64,000 bases of DNA from Euzebya sp051004735 (GTDB lineage: Bacteria; Actinomycetota; Nitriliruptoria; Euzebyales; Euzebyaceae), in assembly GCA_051004735.1 (NCBI GenBank), contig JBPCKA010000094.1, forward strand, positions 6,024-70,023, read 5' to 3'. A model generated the notes under the pieces. That model saw nothing but the letters and a program-made list of their open reading frames with translations. It did not search any database and had not been told where the DNA came from. Within the stretch, counting starts at the first letter, position 1, and each line of letters opens with the position of its first letter. Made by a program: the position numbers and the translations under genes. Positions 8,462 to 16,137 of the stretch are shown one piece after another.

Positions 8462-9585
8462 TTGATGCACAGTCCGACGTGGTCGCCGCGCTGGACTGGC
8501 TGGCCGACCTGGATCCCATCGGGGTCGACGTCGAACGCGCAGACTGGAACCGCTACTACCGTGCCGCAGCCCTGGTGCAGATCGGCGGTGACGGACGGGT
8601 GGCCCTACTTGACCCCCTGGGCTTCACCGATTGGTCCCCGGTGGCCACGTTCCTGGCCCAGCGAACTGTGCTGCTTCATGCCCTGGAGAATGACGTGGCC
8701 CCGCTTCAGGCTCTGGGCGTTGACCCACCGCAGCTCCACGACACCGCCATCGCCGCAGCAGTCCTGGGCATGCCCATGGGGCTTGAGACGCTTCTCAGCG
8801 ACGTGCTGGACGTCAGCATGGACAGCGACAAATCACGCATGCAACGTGCGGACTGGGAAAACCGTCCGCTGACCGATGAGATGCTGGTCTATGCCGCCGG
8901 TGACGTGGCGGATCTGCCGCGACTGTGGGAGGACCTGCGAGCACGGCTTGATCAGGCTGACCGGTGGGAGTGGTATCTGCAAGAGTTACAGGCAACGATT
9001 GGCCAGCCGACTGTTGAAGATCGTCGTGACTGGGAACGCACAAAGGGCGTGGGACGCCTGGATCCACAGTCCCGTGCTCGGGCGAAGGTGCTGTGGCAGA
9101 CCCGCGAGCACCTGGCTCGCGACACCAACACCGCACCAGGGCGGATCATCAATGACAAGGTGCTGGTCGACCTTGCGCACAAGCCTCCCGTGGCACTGCG
9201 TGAACTGGCCCGGCGGGGAGTCCGCCGACATGCGGTGCGAACGTTTGGCACCGACATCATGCAGGCACTGCAGACCGGTTCGGACACCGATCCGGTTCCC
9301 GTTTCGCGAGATGGTCGCCGTGCCGTGGAATCAGACCGGGAACTGGCGGACGAGCTACGGGCCATCCGCGCAGAGGTCGCCGAGGAACATGGCCTGGACG
9401 CCGGGCTGCTGTGCCCCAGCCGCCATCTGCTTCACGCGGTGATGACCGACCCGCAGTCCCCCGAGGAACTTCAGCAGGCCCTGGGGTTGCGTGACTGGCA
9501 GTGGGCATTGCTGGCCGAGAAATTCATCGACGCACTGTTCACATATGAACCCGTCACCGATGAACCCGTCACCGACGAGGAGTGA
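8437..9585 (+). CDS. rnd: Ribonuclease D-like 3'-5' exonuclease with HRDC domain
   Basis: DEDDy-type 3'-5' exoribonuclease, 382 residues, expected to act in RNA 3'-end trimming. Catalytic acids are visible in GVDVERAD near residue 28, in HALENDVAPL near residue 87 and in the YAAGDVADL segment near residue 150. HRDC-like helical domains follow from about residue 210. The C-terminus carries a duplicated five-residue EPVTD motif made by a 15-bp tandem duplication. The ATG at 8437 lies in the end of the hydrolase gene; a TACCAT hexamer 10 nt upstream could also drive it separately. The 3' end overlaps the convergent ispH gene by 17 bp. Confidence 0.85.
   Translation: MPLEEYRLIDAQSDVVAALDWLADLDPIGVDVERADWNRYYRAAALVQIGGDGRVALLDPLGFTDWSPVATFLAQRTVLLHALENDVAPLQALGVDPPQLHDTAIAAAVLGMPMGLETLLSDVLDVSMDSDKSRMQRADWENRPLTDEMLVYAAGDVADLPRLWEDLRARLDQADRWEWYLQELQATIGQPTVEDRRDWERTKGVGRLDPQSRARAKVLWQTREHLARDTNTAPGRIINDKVLVDLAHKPPVALRELARRGVRRHAVRTFGTDIMQALQTGSDTDPVPVSRDGRRAVESDRELADELRAIRAEVAEEHGLDAGLLCPSRHLLHAVMTDPQSPEELQQALGLRDWQWALLAEKFIDALFTYEPVTDEPVTDEE
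9547..9581. repeat. 15-bp tandem duplication at the 3' end of rnd
   Basis: A 15-bp unit coding EPVTD occurs twice in a row just before the rnd stop codon. Its downstream end lies inside the overlap with the 3' end of ispH. Confidence 0.7.
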
Positions 9586-10552
9586 CCAGGGGTAGGTTGC
9601 GAAGCTTGGCTGGCAGGGCGAAATGCACCTGTTCATCGACCACGGTCAGGCGCTCCACCTCCGCACCACGATCGGTTGCCTGCAGGTACTCGATGACCTC
9701 TTGGACCAAACCCTCCGGCGCACTTGCCCCGCTGGTCAGTCCGACGGTGTCGACACCATCCAGCCAGGCCCGGTCGATGTCGCTGGCGTGATCGATCAGG
9801 TGGGCTGAGCGCACCCCGTGAGACAACGCCACCTCGACCATTCGCATGGAATTTGAGGAGTCGGGGCTACCCACCACCAGCACCAGGTCGCTGCGCTCCG
9901 CCAGGACCTTGGTCGCGTCCTGACGGTTCTGGGTGGCATAGCAGATGTCATCGCCCTTTGGCCCGCGGGCCTTCGGGAACCTCTGTTTGACCGCGGCGAT
10001 CACACCCGTGGTCTCATCGACACTGAGCGTGGTCTGGGAGATGTAGGCGACCTTGTCCGGATCGGGCAGGTCCAACGCCCACACGTCCTCGGGTGTCTCC
10101 ACCAGGTTGATCGACTCGGGGGCGTGCCCCATGGTGCCGATCACCTCCTGGTGACCCTCATGGCCGATGAGGATGATGGAGTAGCCCTTGCCGGCATATT
10201 CCATGGCCTCATAGTGCACCTTGGTCACCAGGGGACAGGTGGCATCGATCTGCTCCAACCCTCGCGCGGCGGAGCGCTCACGAACCTGTGGCGGAATCCC
10301 GTGTGCGCTGAACACGATCGGCATTCCCTCGGGCACTTCCTCGGTGTCCTCAACGAAGATGGCGCCCTTGGATTCCAGATCGGCCACGACATGGGTGTTG
10401 TGCACGATGGCATGCCGGACATAGATCGGTGGGCCGTAGTGGGCCAAGGCGATCTCAACGATCTCGATGGCCCGGTCCACACCAGCGCAGAACCCGCGCG
10501 GGGCGGCCAGCAGGATCGTGCGAGGAGCCGATGAGGGTGAGGAGTGTGCCAT
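9569..10552 (-). CDS. ispH: 4-hydroxy-3-methylbut-2-enyl diphosphate reductase
   Basis: Iron-sulfur enzyme of the last step of the MEP pathway, converting HMBPP into IPP and DMAPP; 327 residues. The three cluster-binding cysteines are seen in GFCAGVDRA near residue 22, DATCPLVTKVH near residue 105 and DDICYATQNR near residue 205. Other family motifs are HNTHVV and SAHGIPP. The ATG at 10552 was chosen over an in-frame codon at 10588 because a TAGATT -10 element lies 8 nt upstream and the sequence before it does not resemble the family. The MEP products feed the undecaprenyl diphosphate synthase encoded near 36.2 kb. Confidence 0.95.
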   Translation of the reverse strand: MAHSSPSSAPRTILLAAPRGFCAGVDRAIEIVEIALAHYGPPIYVRHAIVHNTHVVADLESKGAIFVEDTEEVPEGMPIVFSAHGIPPQVRERSAARGLEQIDATCPLVTKVHYEAMEYAGKGYSIILIGHEGHQEVIGTMGHAPESINLVETPEDVWALDLPDPDKVAYISQTTLSVDETTGVIAAVKQRFPKARGPKGDDICYATQNRQDATKVLAERSDLVLVVGSPDSSNSMRMVEVALSHGVRSAHLIDHASDIDRAWLDGVDTVGLTSGASAPEGLVQEVIEYLQATDRGAEVERLTVVDEQVHFALPAKLRNLPLVTPRR

Positions 10553-10566
10553 CACCCCCAAATCTA
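10553..10566 (-). promoter_or_regulatory. Leaderless-type -10 element for ispH
   Basis: TAGATT (minus strand, 10561-10566) ends 8 nt before the ATG at 10552. The same CGCTAGAT core followed by a G-run precedes ppk1 at 23.77 kb. Confidence 0.55.
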
Positions 10567-10567
10567 G

Positions 10568-10681
10568 CGGGCTTCGCCCCAGCCCCAATGCGTGGAGCCG
10601 CCTACCGGGCTTCGCCCCAGCCCCAATGCGTCGTGCCGCCTACCGGGCTTCGCCCCAGCCCCAATGCGTGGAGCCGCCTGC
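10568..10681. repeat. Three tandem copies of a 38-bp hairpin-bearing unit
   Basis: Three consecutive 38-bp units start at 10568, 10606 and 10644. They differ at only a few positions (GGA against CGT in the middle copy). Each holds the small hairpin GGGCTTCGCCC. The array sits directly upstream of the ispH -10 element and 100 bp upstream of the EthD-like gene, in the intergenic region between the divergent genes. Confidence 0.9.
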
Positions 10682-10781
10682 GGCGGCGCTCATTGCTGTT
10701 CCGCCCCATCAAGCTCGCTGCGCTCGCGATTGGGCGGGCCGCTACCGTTGGAGTTCATCTTCGATCAAAGGCAGTTTCACC

Positions 10782-11099
10782 ATGGCCACGTTCACCGTGC
10801 TGTACACCAAACCCGACAATGATGCCGAAGCGTTCCTGCAGGAATACCGGGACGATCATCTGGCAATCGCCAAGAAGTTCCCCAAGATGACGGACTACAC
10901 CACCACGGTGTTCAGCGGCACGCCACGTGGCGGGGAACCCCCCTACTACCTGATGTTCGTCGGGACCTGGGAATCCATGGCCGACCTGCAAGGCGCGATG
11001 GGGGACCCAAGCCTGATGGAAGCAAGCAAGCACGCCATGGGCATGCTGGCCAAATACGGCAACTCCGCGGAGATGCTGATCGGTGACGGACTGGGCTGA
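10782..11099 (+). CDS. EthD-family small dimeric alpha+beta barrel protein
   Basis: A 105-residue protein resembling EthD-family dimeric ferredoxin-like barrel proteins. Visible family features are the opening strand FTVLYTKPDN, the EYRDDHL segment near residue 22 and a second strand YYLMFVGTWES. A GGEPPYY loop precedes the latter. Members are linked to various oxidative pathways but the biochemical role is usually unknown, and nothing nearby specifies one. A weak AAAGG lies upstream of the ATG at 10782. It stands alone between ispH (divergent) and the trkA pair. Confidence 0.75.
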   Translation: MATFTVLYTKPDNDAEAFLQEYRDDHLAIAKKFPKMTDYTTTVFSGTPRGGEPPYYLMFVGTWESMADLQGAMGDPSLMEASKHAMGMLAKYGNSAEMLIGDGLG

Positions 11100-11148
11100 G
11101 GCCGCTTCCGGGAGGGGACTGCATCATCAAAGAGGCCCGTCCACGCCT

Positions 11149-11163
11149 TAGACTCCCCCACGC
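11149..11163 (+). promoter_or_regulatory. Leaderless-type -10 element for the trk locus
   Basis: TAGACT at 11149-11154 ends 9 nt before the ATG at 11164. No Shine-Dalgarno or clear -35 box is seen. It probably drives the whole potassium-uptake locus. Confidence 0.6.
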
Positions 11164-11817
11164 ATGCACATCATCGTTGGAGGCTGTGGTCGCGTCGGCG
11201 CCGAACTGGCCGAGCGCCTGAGTGACGAAGGTCACGACGTCGTGGTGATCGACACCTCTGTGGAGAGCTTCACCAAGATCGGCACGACCTTCAACGGTGA
11301 ATCGCTGATCGGCGACATCACCGACAAAGAGATCCTGGGCCGGGCCGGTATCGAACGTGCCGATGCGTTGGCGGCGGTGACACCGTCGGACAACGCCAAC
11401 CTGATGGCCGTGCAGATCGCGGCCAAGCTGTTCGAGGTGCCCCATACCGTGGCGCGGCTGTTCAATCCACAGCGAGAGGTGTCCTACCGCAAGATGGGCG
11501 TTCGGTATGTGTCCGAGACCTCGATGATCGTGGCGGCCATCCGCAACGACGTCCAGCCTGAGTCCTTCCCCGTCCACCTTGCGGCCAGCGACGATGACAT
11601 CGCCGTGGTGGAGGTGGAGGTGGCAGCCCACGGACGAGGCGTCAGCGTCGCCGAGGTCGAGCGTGACGGCGATGCCCGGGTCTGCAAGATCATCCGCGGC
11701 TCCCGCAGCCGCATTCCCAAACAGGACGACAGGTTCCTGACCGGCGACGTCGTGGTCTGCTCGGTCAGACGCTCGCGGACCGGCCGTCTGCGTCGCCTGC
11801 TGGTGGGAGAGCCCTAG
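11164..11817 (+). CDS. trkA: Potassium uptake regulatory protein TrkA (CeoB type)
   Basis: Cytoplasmic gating subunit of a Trk/Ktr potassium uptake system, 217 residues. The Rossmann NAD(H)-binding RCK domain starts at residue 1 with GGCGRVGAELA and ends its first strand set at the acidic VVVID. A C-terminal TrkA_C-like domain covers roughly residues 135-217. Actinobacteria often split TrkA into two adjacent single-RCK proteins (CeoB/CeoC); the next gene is the partner and begins one base after this stop codon. The TrkH pore protein is encoded about 0.8 kb downstream. Confidence 0.92.
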   Translation: MHIIVGGCGRVGAELAERLSDEGHDVVVIDTSVESFTKIGTTFNGESLIGDITDKEILGRAGIERADALAAVTPSDNANLMAVQIAAKLFEVPHTVARLFNPQREVSYRKMGVRYVSETSMIVAAIRNDVQPESFPVHLAASDDDIAVVEVEVAAHGRGVSVAEVERDGDARVCKIIRGSRSRIPKQDDRFLTGDVVVCSVRRSRTGRLRRLLVGEP

Positions 11818-12486
11818 ATGTATGCCGTCATCGCCGGCGGTGGAAAGGTCGGCCGGGCCATCGCCGCCGATCTGTTGCACGACGGGCATCAGGTCACCAT
11901 CATCGAACTGATCCCCGAACGCACCGAGGCCCTGCAGCGGACCTACGACTTGCTGGTGATCAAGGGCGATGCGACCGACGTTGCCTTTCTGGAACAGGCA
12001 CGCCCCGAACGCGCCGACGTGTTCGTGGCCACGACCCGGGTCGATGACGTCAACTACGTGGCCTGCCAACTGGCCAAGATCAGCTTCGACGTGAAACGCG
12101 TCCTCAGCCGTGTCAACTCCCCCCGCAACGAGGACCTGTTCCAGGCCATGGGGATCGAGGCGGTCTCGACCACCACGCTGATCTCGCGGCTGATTCGTGA
12201 ACAGGCCACCGTGGGAGAGTTGATCCACCTCTACACCCTGCGAGCCGGGCAGGTGAACCTGGTCGAGATCGATGTACCACGCGACTCTGCCGACTATGCC
12301 CGGGACGTGTCGCAACTGGAGTTGCCTCAGCGGTCGGTGCTGGTCTGTGTCTTTCGGGGTGAAGAGACTGTGATCCCTCGGGGTGATACCCGTCTGCAAC
12401 CCGGCGATCAGGTCATCGCCCTGACGACCCCCGATCTGGAGTCGGCATTGCGCGAGGCCATCCTGGACCCCTCCGAGCCGCGATGA
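11818..12486 (+). CDS. trkA: Potassium uptake regulatory protein TrkA (CeoC type)
   Basis: Second single-RCK TrkA protein, 222 residues, directly adjoining the first. The nucleotide loop is GGGKVGRAIA at residues 7-16 and the ligand acid lies at IIELIPER. A TrkA_C domain with GDTRLQPGDQVIALT closes the protein. The ATG immediately follows the upstream stop, so coupled translation is expected and the two proteins probably form a hetero-oligomeric gating ring on TrkH. Confidence 0.92.
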   Translation: MYAVIAGGGKVGRAIAADLLHDGHQVTIIELIPERTEALQRTYDLLVIKGDATDVAFLEQARPERADVFVATTRVDDVNYVACQLAKISFDVKRVLSRVNSPRNEDLFQAMGIEAVSTTTLISRLIREQATVGELIHLYTLRAGQVNLVEIDVPRDSADYARDVSQLELPQRSVLVCVFRGEETVIPRGDTRLQPGDQVIALTTPDLESALREAILDPSEPR

Positions 12487-12496
12487 GCAGGTACCG

Positions 12497-12658
12497 ATGA
12501 GCTCGCCGCCCGGCAAGTCACCCCGTCTGGACGAGGGGATCGAGGAGCACCCACTGCGCGGGGGCCTGGTCGGAATCGGCCTGGTGGCACTGGCCACCGT
12601 GGGGCTGGCCGCAGTCGGCGCCATCATCTGTCTGCTGGCACTGCTGTTGATCGGCTGA
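12497..12658 (+). CDS. Small single-pass membrane peptide between trkA and trkH
   Basis: A 53-residue ORF begins with ATG at 12497, 10 bp after the trkA stop, and ends 3 bp before the trkH start. The first ~24 residues are polar and charged (SSPPGKSPRLDEGIEE). The rest is one long hydrophobic segment of Gly, Ala, Leu and Val ending in LLALLLIG. I do not recognise it as a named family. The tight fit between potassium genes and the codon bias favour a real gene, possibly a small regulatory or assembly partner of TrkH; that role is inferred from position only. Confidence 0.6.
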   Translation: MSSPPGKSPRLDEGIEEHPLRGGLVGIGLVALATVGLAAVGAIICLLALLLIG

Positions 12659-12661
12659 GCG

Positions 12662-14167
12662 GTGCTGTTCCGCCCTGATCGCGGGGATCTGCGCCTGATC
12701 ATGCTGTACACGGCAAGGGTCGTGTTCGGCATCGGCCTTGCCATGATCGTGCCCCTGGCGGTGGCAGTGGCCTACGGCGAGTTCACCGACGCCTACAGCT
12801 TCATCATCGCCGGCTCAATCGCGATCACTGTGGGCCGTGTGGCAGAGTTGGCGTTGCGAACCACCCGTCGGCTGGACGCCAGTCATGGGTTGGCATCGGT
12901 TGCCCTGGCCTGGCTGACGGCACCCTTCTTCGCTGGCCTGCCACTGTTCATGAGCGGCCATTACGCCAGCTTCCTGGACGCCTACTTCGAGGGGATGTCG
13001 GGGTTTGCCACCATCGGTCTGACCCTGGCAAACGACCTTGATCACATGACCCGCAGCGTCAACTTCTGGCGCCATTTCATGCAGTTCATCGGAGGCCAGG
13101 GCATCGTCGTCATCGTGTTGACCGCGTTCTCCTCGGGGGCAGCACGGCTGGGCACGCTGTACAGCGGTGAGGGCAGAGAGGATGTGATCCTGCCCAACAT
13201 CGTCAGAACTGCCAGGTTCATCTGGCGTGTCGCGCTGATCTACGGCGTCATCGGGACAGGCGTCCTGTGGGCCGCCGTCACCGCTGCGGGCCTGTCGCCT
13301 GTGGATGGCCTGTACCACGCGGGCAACCTGTTCATGGCAGCGTTCGACACCGGCGGTTTCGCCACGCAGTCGACGTCGGTGGCCTTCTACCGCTCACCAC
13401 TGGTTGAAGTCGTGCTGATGGTCATCATGACTGCGGGGGCCTTCAGCTTCGCGCTGCACTACCAACTGTGGCAGGGCCGACGGGGCGAACTGTGGCGCAA
13501 CACCGAAACCAAGACCGTGTTCACCTCGACCCTGGTGTTGCTGGGGGTCATGGTCGTCGGATTGGTCCGGTCCGGCACGTTCGACAGCTTCGGGCCGCTG
13601 TACCGCCACGCGCTGTTCAACACCATCAGCGCGCACACGACGACGGGTCTGAGCACCGTCCCCGGACGGCTGTTCGTCACCGACTGGGGCGTGCTGGCCC
13701 CGGCGGCACTGGTGACAGCGATGGCGATCGGCGGCATGGCGGGATCCACTGCGGGCGGAATCAAGGGCATCCGCATCGGACTGATCCTCAAAGGCCTGAA
13801 GGGTGACATCCGCCGTGTCCTGCTTCCCGAAAGTGCCGTGGTCGTTGAGACCTACCACACCTCGAACCGCCAGATCCTCAAGTCCTCGCAGGTCCGCGAT
13901 GCCGCGCTGTTCCTGCTGTTGTGGTTGTTGCTGTACATGGTCGGCGCACTGATGGGGTTGTTCTACGGCTATCCGCTGGAGTTGTCCCTGTTCGAATCGA
14001 CCGCCGCGGCAAGCTCCGGCGGACTCAGCGTCGGACTGGTCCGGCCCGACCTGGAGACGCCGCTGAAGATCACCTACATCCTGCAGATGGTGGTGGGTCG
14101 CCTTGAGTTCATCAGCATGTTCGCGCTGGTCGGCTACGTGATCAGCGTCATCAGGGGGCGGGTGTGA
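12662..14167 (+). CDS. trkH: TrkH family potassium uptake membrane protein
   Basis: Polytopic potassium-translocating subunit of the Trk/Ktr superfamily, 501 residues with about ten transmembrane segments and four pore-loop repeats. Filter-like segments are visible around GMSGFATIGLT near residue 115, DTGGFATQS near residue 235, SAHTTTGLST near residue 323 and SSGGLSVGL near residue 455. GGMAGSTAGGIKGIRIG near residue 362 is strongly conserved in the family. The start is GTG at 12662. The 3' end overlaps the following gene by GTGA. A damaged second copy lies at 14883-15478. Confidence 0.93.
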   Translation: MLFRPDRGDLRLIMLYTARVVFGIGLAMIVPLAVAVAYGEFTDAYSFIIAGSIAITVGRVAELALRTTRRLDASHGLASVALAWLTAPFFAGLPLFMSGHYASFLDAYFEGMSGFATIGLTLANDLDHMTRSVNFWRHFMQFIGGQGIVVIVLTAFSSGAARLGTLYSGEGREDVILPNIVRTARFIWRVALIYGVIGTGVLWAAVTAAGLSPVDGLYHAGNLFMAAFDTGGFATQSTSVAFYRSPLVEVVLMVIMTAGAFSFALHYQLWQGRRGELWRNTETKTVFTSTLVLLGVMVVGLVRSGTFDSFGPLYRHALFNTISAHTTTGLSTVPGRLFVTDWGVLAPAALVTAMAIGGMAGSTAGGIKGIRIGLILKGLKGDIRRVLLPESAVVVETYHTSNRQILKSSQVRDAALFLLLWLLLYMVGALMGLFYGYPLELSLFESTAAASSGGLSVGLVRPDLETPLKITYILQMVVGRLEFISMFALVGYVISVIRGRV

Positions 14168-14886
14168 CCGACCGCTCGCGCATCCCGACGTCGCGGCCCG
14201 TCGTGGCTGCCTACGCGGCACTGATCCTGTTGGTTCTGGCGGGGCTCGTCGGAGCCGCCTACATGCTGCGTCTGGAGCATCCTGCCACCGGCCCGTTGAC
14301 CCCGGAGGCGCAGGGTGCGCCGGACTCACTGCGCCAAGAGGTGTTGTGCCCACTTCAGGAGGGTCGCGAGGGAGAGCCCCGCGAGGAGGTGCTGGCCGAG
14401 CCGGCGCTGCCGCAGGAGGTCACCTCAAACGAGTTGTATGACTGTCCGCAGACCTGGGACGGCCGTCGGGTGTTGTACACCGGCGAGGTCGTCGGCGCGT
14501 TGCTGGAGCGGGGGCCGCTGGTCTGGGCCCAACTGAACGACGATGTCTATGGCGATCAGGGAGCGCCGCTGCCCACACATCGCGACTTCCGTGGCGGAAA
14601 TGCCGGAATCGGCGTGCTGTTGACCGCCGACATGGCCCGGCAGGTCGAGTGGATCGGCGGACCCGCCCTGCATGGCGACGTCGCACAGATCACCGGCCAG
14701 TTCGTCCGCGTCGATGAGCCCACCGGCGAAGTCACGATCATCCGTGCGGAATCCTTCCAGATCCTGCGTAGCGGACGGCAGCTGGACATTCCCACGTCGC
14801 GATTGCGACCAATCGTTGCAGCGTTTGTCGCGCTGATGGCCTTGGTGGTCACGGTGGTCGAGAAAAGGGCACGAAGCCGCCCATGA
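14164..14886 (+). CDS. TrkH-linked double-anchored extracytoplasmic protein, copy 1 (unknown family)
   Basis: A 240-residue protein with a transmembrane segment at about residues 13-35, an extracytoplasmic domain of ~170 residues and a second transmembrane segment at about 215-233 followed by a basic tail. The middle domain contains CPQTWDGRRV, TGEVVG, NDDVY and HGDVAQITGQF, an alternation of short strands reminiscent of a small beta-barrel (OB-like) fold. Two cysteines (near residues 62 and 97) could form a disulfide. The start GTG overlaps the trkH stop by 4 bp, and the stop overlaps the next start by 4 bp. A clear paralogue is at 15478-16137. I know no function for it; the context suggests a partner of TrkH. 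Confidence 0.75.
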   Translation: MTDRSRIPTSRPVVAAYAALILLVLAGLVGAAYMLRLEHPATGPLTPEAQGAPDSLRQEVLCPLQEGREGEPREEVLAEPALPQEVTSNELYDCPQTWDGRRVLYTGEVVGALLERGPLVWAQLNDDVYGDQGAPLPTHRDFRGGNAGIGVLLTADMARQVEWIGGPALHGDVAQITGQFVRVDEPTGEVTIIRAESFQILRSGRQLDIPTSRLRPIVAAFVALMALVVTVVEKRARSRP

Positions 14887-15478
14887 CGGTCGCGTTCCGG
14901 CCGGGGCGCACCGATCTGGCCACGGTGGCCACGCTGGTCAGTCGCGCAATCGCGGTGGTCAGCGGCGCCATGTTGATCCCTGCGGTCATCGGCTTGGTCT
15001 CGGGTGAGATCGACTCGGGGCTTGCGCTGATCTTCGGTGCGCTGTTTTCGTCGGGGCATCTTTCAGTTGGTCAGCGCCCACACGGGCGCCGGGTTCTCTT
15101 CCGTGCCGGGTGCCATCTTCTCCAGCGGTTGGGGGTTCCTCGCACCCGGGGCGTTGATCCTGGCGATGACGATCGGCGGGATGGCAGGGTCGACGACCGG
15201 GGGGATCAAAGGCATCCGCATCGGTCTGGTGACAAAGATTCCTGTATTTTGCGGGGACCGTGGCGGGATTGTTCTACGGCTATCCCTTCGAAGAGGCCCT
15301 TTTCGAGTCGACGTCCGCGGCCGCCGGCGTCGGCCTGAGCGTCGGGATCTCCTCGCCGGGCATGGAACCCGGGTTGATGACCACCTACATCGTGCAGATG
15401 TATTTGGGACGACTGGAGTTCATCTCCGCGCTGACCCTCATGGGATACCTGGGGGCCATGATGAGGGGCAGGGTCTGA
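14883..15478 (+). pseudogene. trkH: Second trkH copy, broken by two internal deletions and frameshifts
   Basis: Three fragments in three frames match the intact TrkH in order. From 14883 to about 15047 lies the N-terminus (FRPGRTDLATV..., like residues 1-55). From about 15050 to 15240 lies the third filter region (SAHTGAGFSSVPG and GGMAGSTTGGIKGIRIG, like residues 316-376). From about 15244 to 15478 lies the C-terminus (AGLFYGYP through GRLEFIS). Roughly 260 residues are missing at the first junction and about 50 at the second. Start and stop both still overlap the neighbouring genes (ATGA at 14883, TGATG at 15476-15480). No functional transporter can be made. Confidence 0.9.
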
Positions 15479-16137
15479 TGCCGGGCTGGCACGGCGAGGC
15501 CCCAGGGCGACGGCTGGGCGTGACGGTCATCGTCGCGTCCCTGGCCGCGGTGATTCTCGGGGTCCAGTTGCTGCCACTGCTGCTACCCGAATCCGTGCCG
15601 ATCGAGACCTCGGTGGAGGGGCCACGGGTCACCTGCCAACAGGACCTGCCGGCCCAGTCGCCGATCGAGGTCGTCTCCACGGTCGTGCTGAGCTGCCCTG
15701 AGCTGTTCGACGGACGTCAGGTGAGTCTGCTGGGCGAAACGATTGGCGACCTGTTCAACGGTCCGGGCGACCGCAACTGGGTCCTGGTCAACGACGACGT
15801 CTACGCCCAGATCGGGCCACTTGACTCCCACCACCAGCGCCTGGGCACCAACTCGGGACTTGCTGTGCTGCTTCCCTCTGGACAGCAGCCACAGTGGCTG
15901 GGCGGGCCAGGCACACGAGGTGACCTGGTCCTGGTCACCGGGCAATTCCAGTTCGCCTCGAGCGCTGACCAGGGGGGACCCGCGATCATCGCGGAGTCGG
16001 TGGTCACACAACGGATCGGAGGCACGGCACAGCGACCCGTGCCCACGCGCCTGCGTTTGGTTGTCCCCTTCGCCGTGGCGATCACCGTCGCCCTGCTGAT
16101 CGCGGTTCGGCGCCGCAACGCTCGCGCCTACGGCTGA
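15478..16137 (+). CDS. TrkH-linked double-anchored extracytoplasmic protein, copy 2 (unknown family)
   Basis: A 219-residue paralogue of the protein at 14164-14886. It has the same layout: transmembrane segment near residues 13-36, an extracytoplasmic domain with SCPELFDGRQV, LLGETIGDLF, NDDVY and GDLVLVTGQFQ, and a C-terminal transmembrane segment near 190-210 ending in Arg-rich residues. Two cysteines (near 44 and 64) match those of copy 1. The ATG at 15478 overlaps the stop of the trkH pseudogene. The ORF is intact although its partner trkH copy is destroyed, so it may have kept a function. It ends in a 10-bp convergent overlap with the next gene. Confidence 0.75.
   Translation: MPGWHGEAPGRRLGVTVIVASLAAVILGVQLLPLLLPESVPIETSVEGPRVTCQQDLPAQSPIEVVSTVVLSCPELFDGRQVSLLGETIGDLFNGPGDRNWVLVNDDVYAQIGPLDSHHQRLGTNSGLAVLLPSGQQPQWLGGPGTRGDLVLVTGQFQFASSADQGGPAIIAESVVTQRIGGTAQRPVPTRLRLVVPFAVAITVALLIAVRRRNARAYG

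Noticed and set aside
10568..10681. Tandem repeats considered as a CRISPR array
   Set aside because: Units are directly adjacent with no variable spacers, and no cas genes are present.
10912..12744. 610-codon open frame on the minus strand
   Set aside because: It lies antisense to the EthD-like gene and the two well-supported trkA genes, has no recognisable domain, and is explained by codon bias in high-GC DNA.
15037..16137. Single long frame joining the trkH remnant with the second accessory protein
   Set aside because: The trkH fragments are in other frames over part of this stretch, and the ATG at 15478 overlapping the remnant's stop gives a product that matches its paralogue from the first residue.
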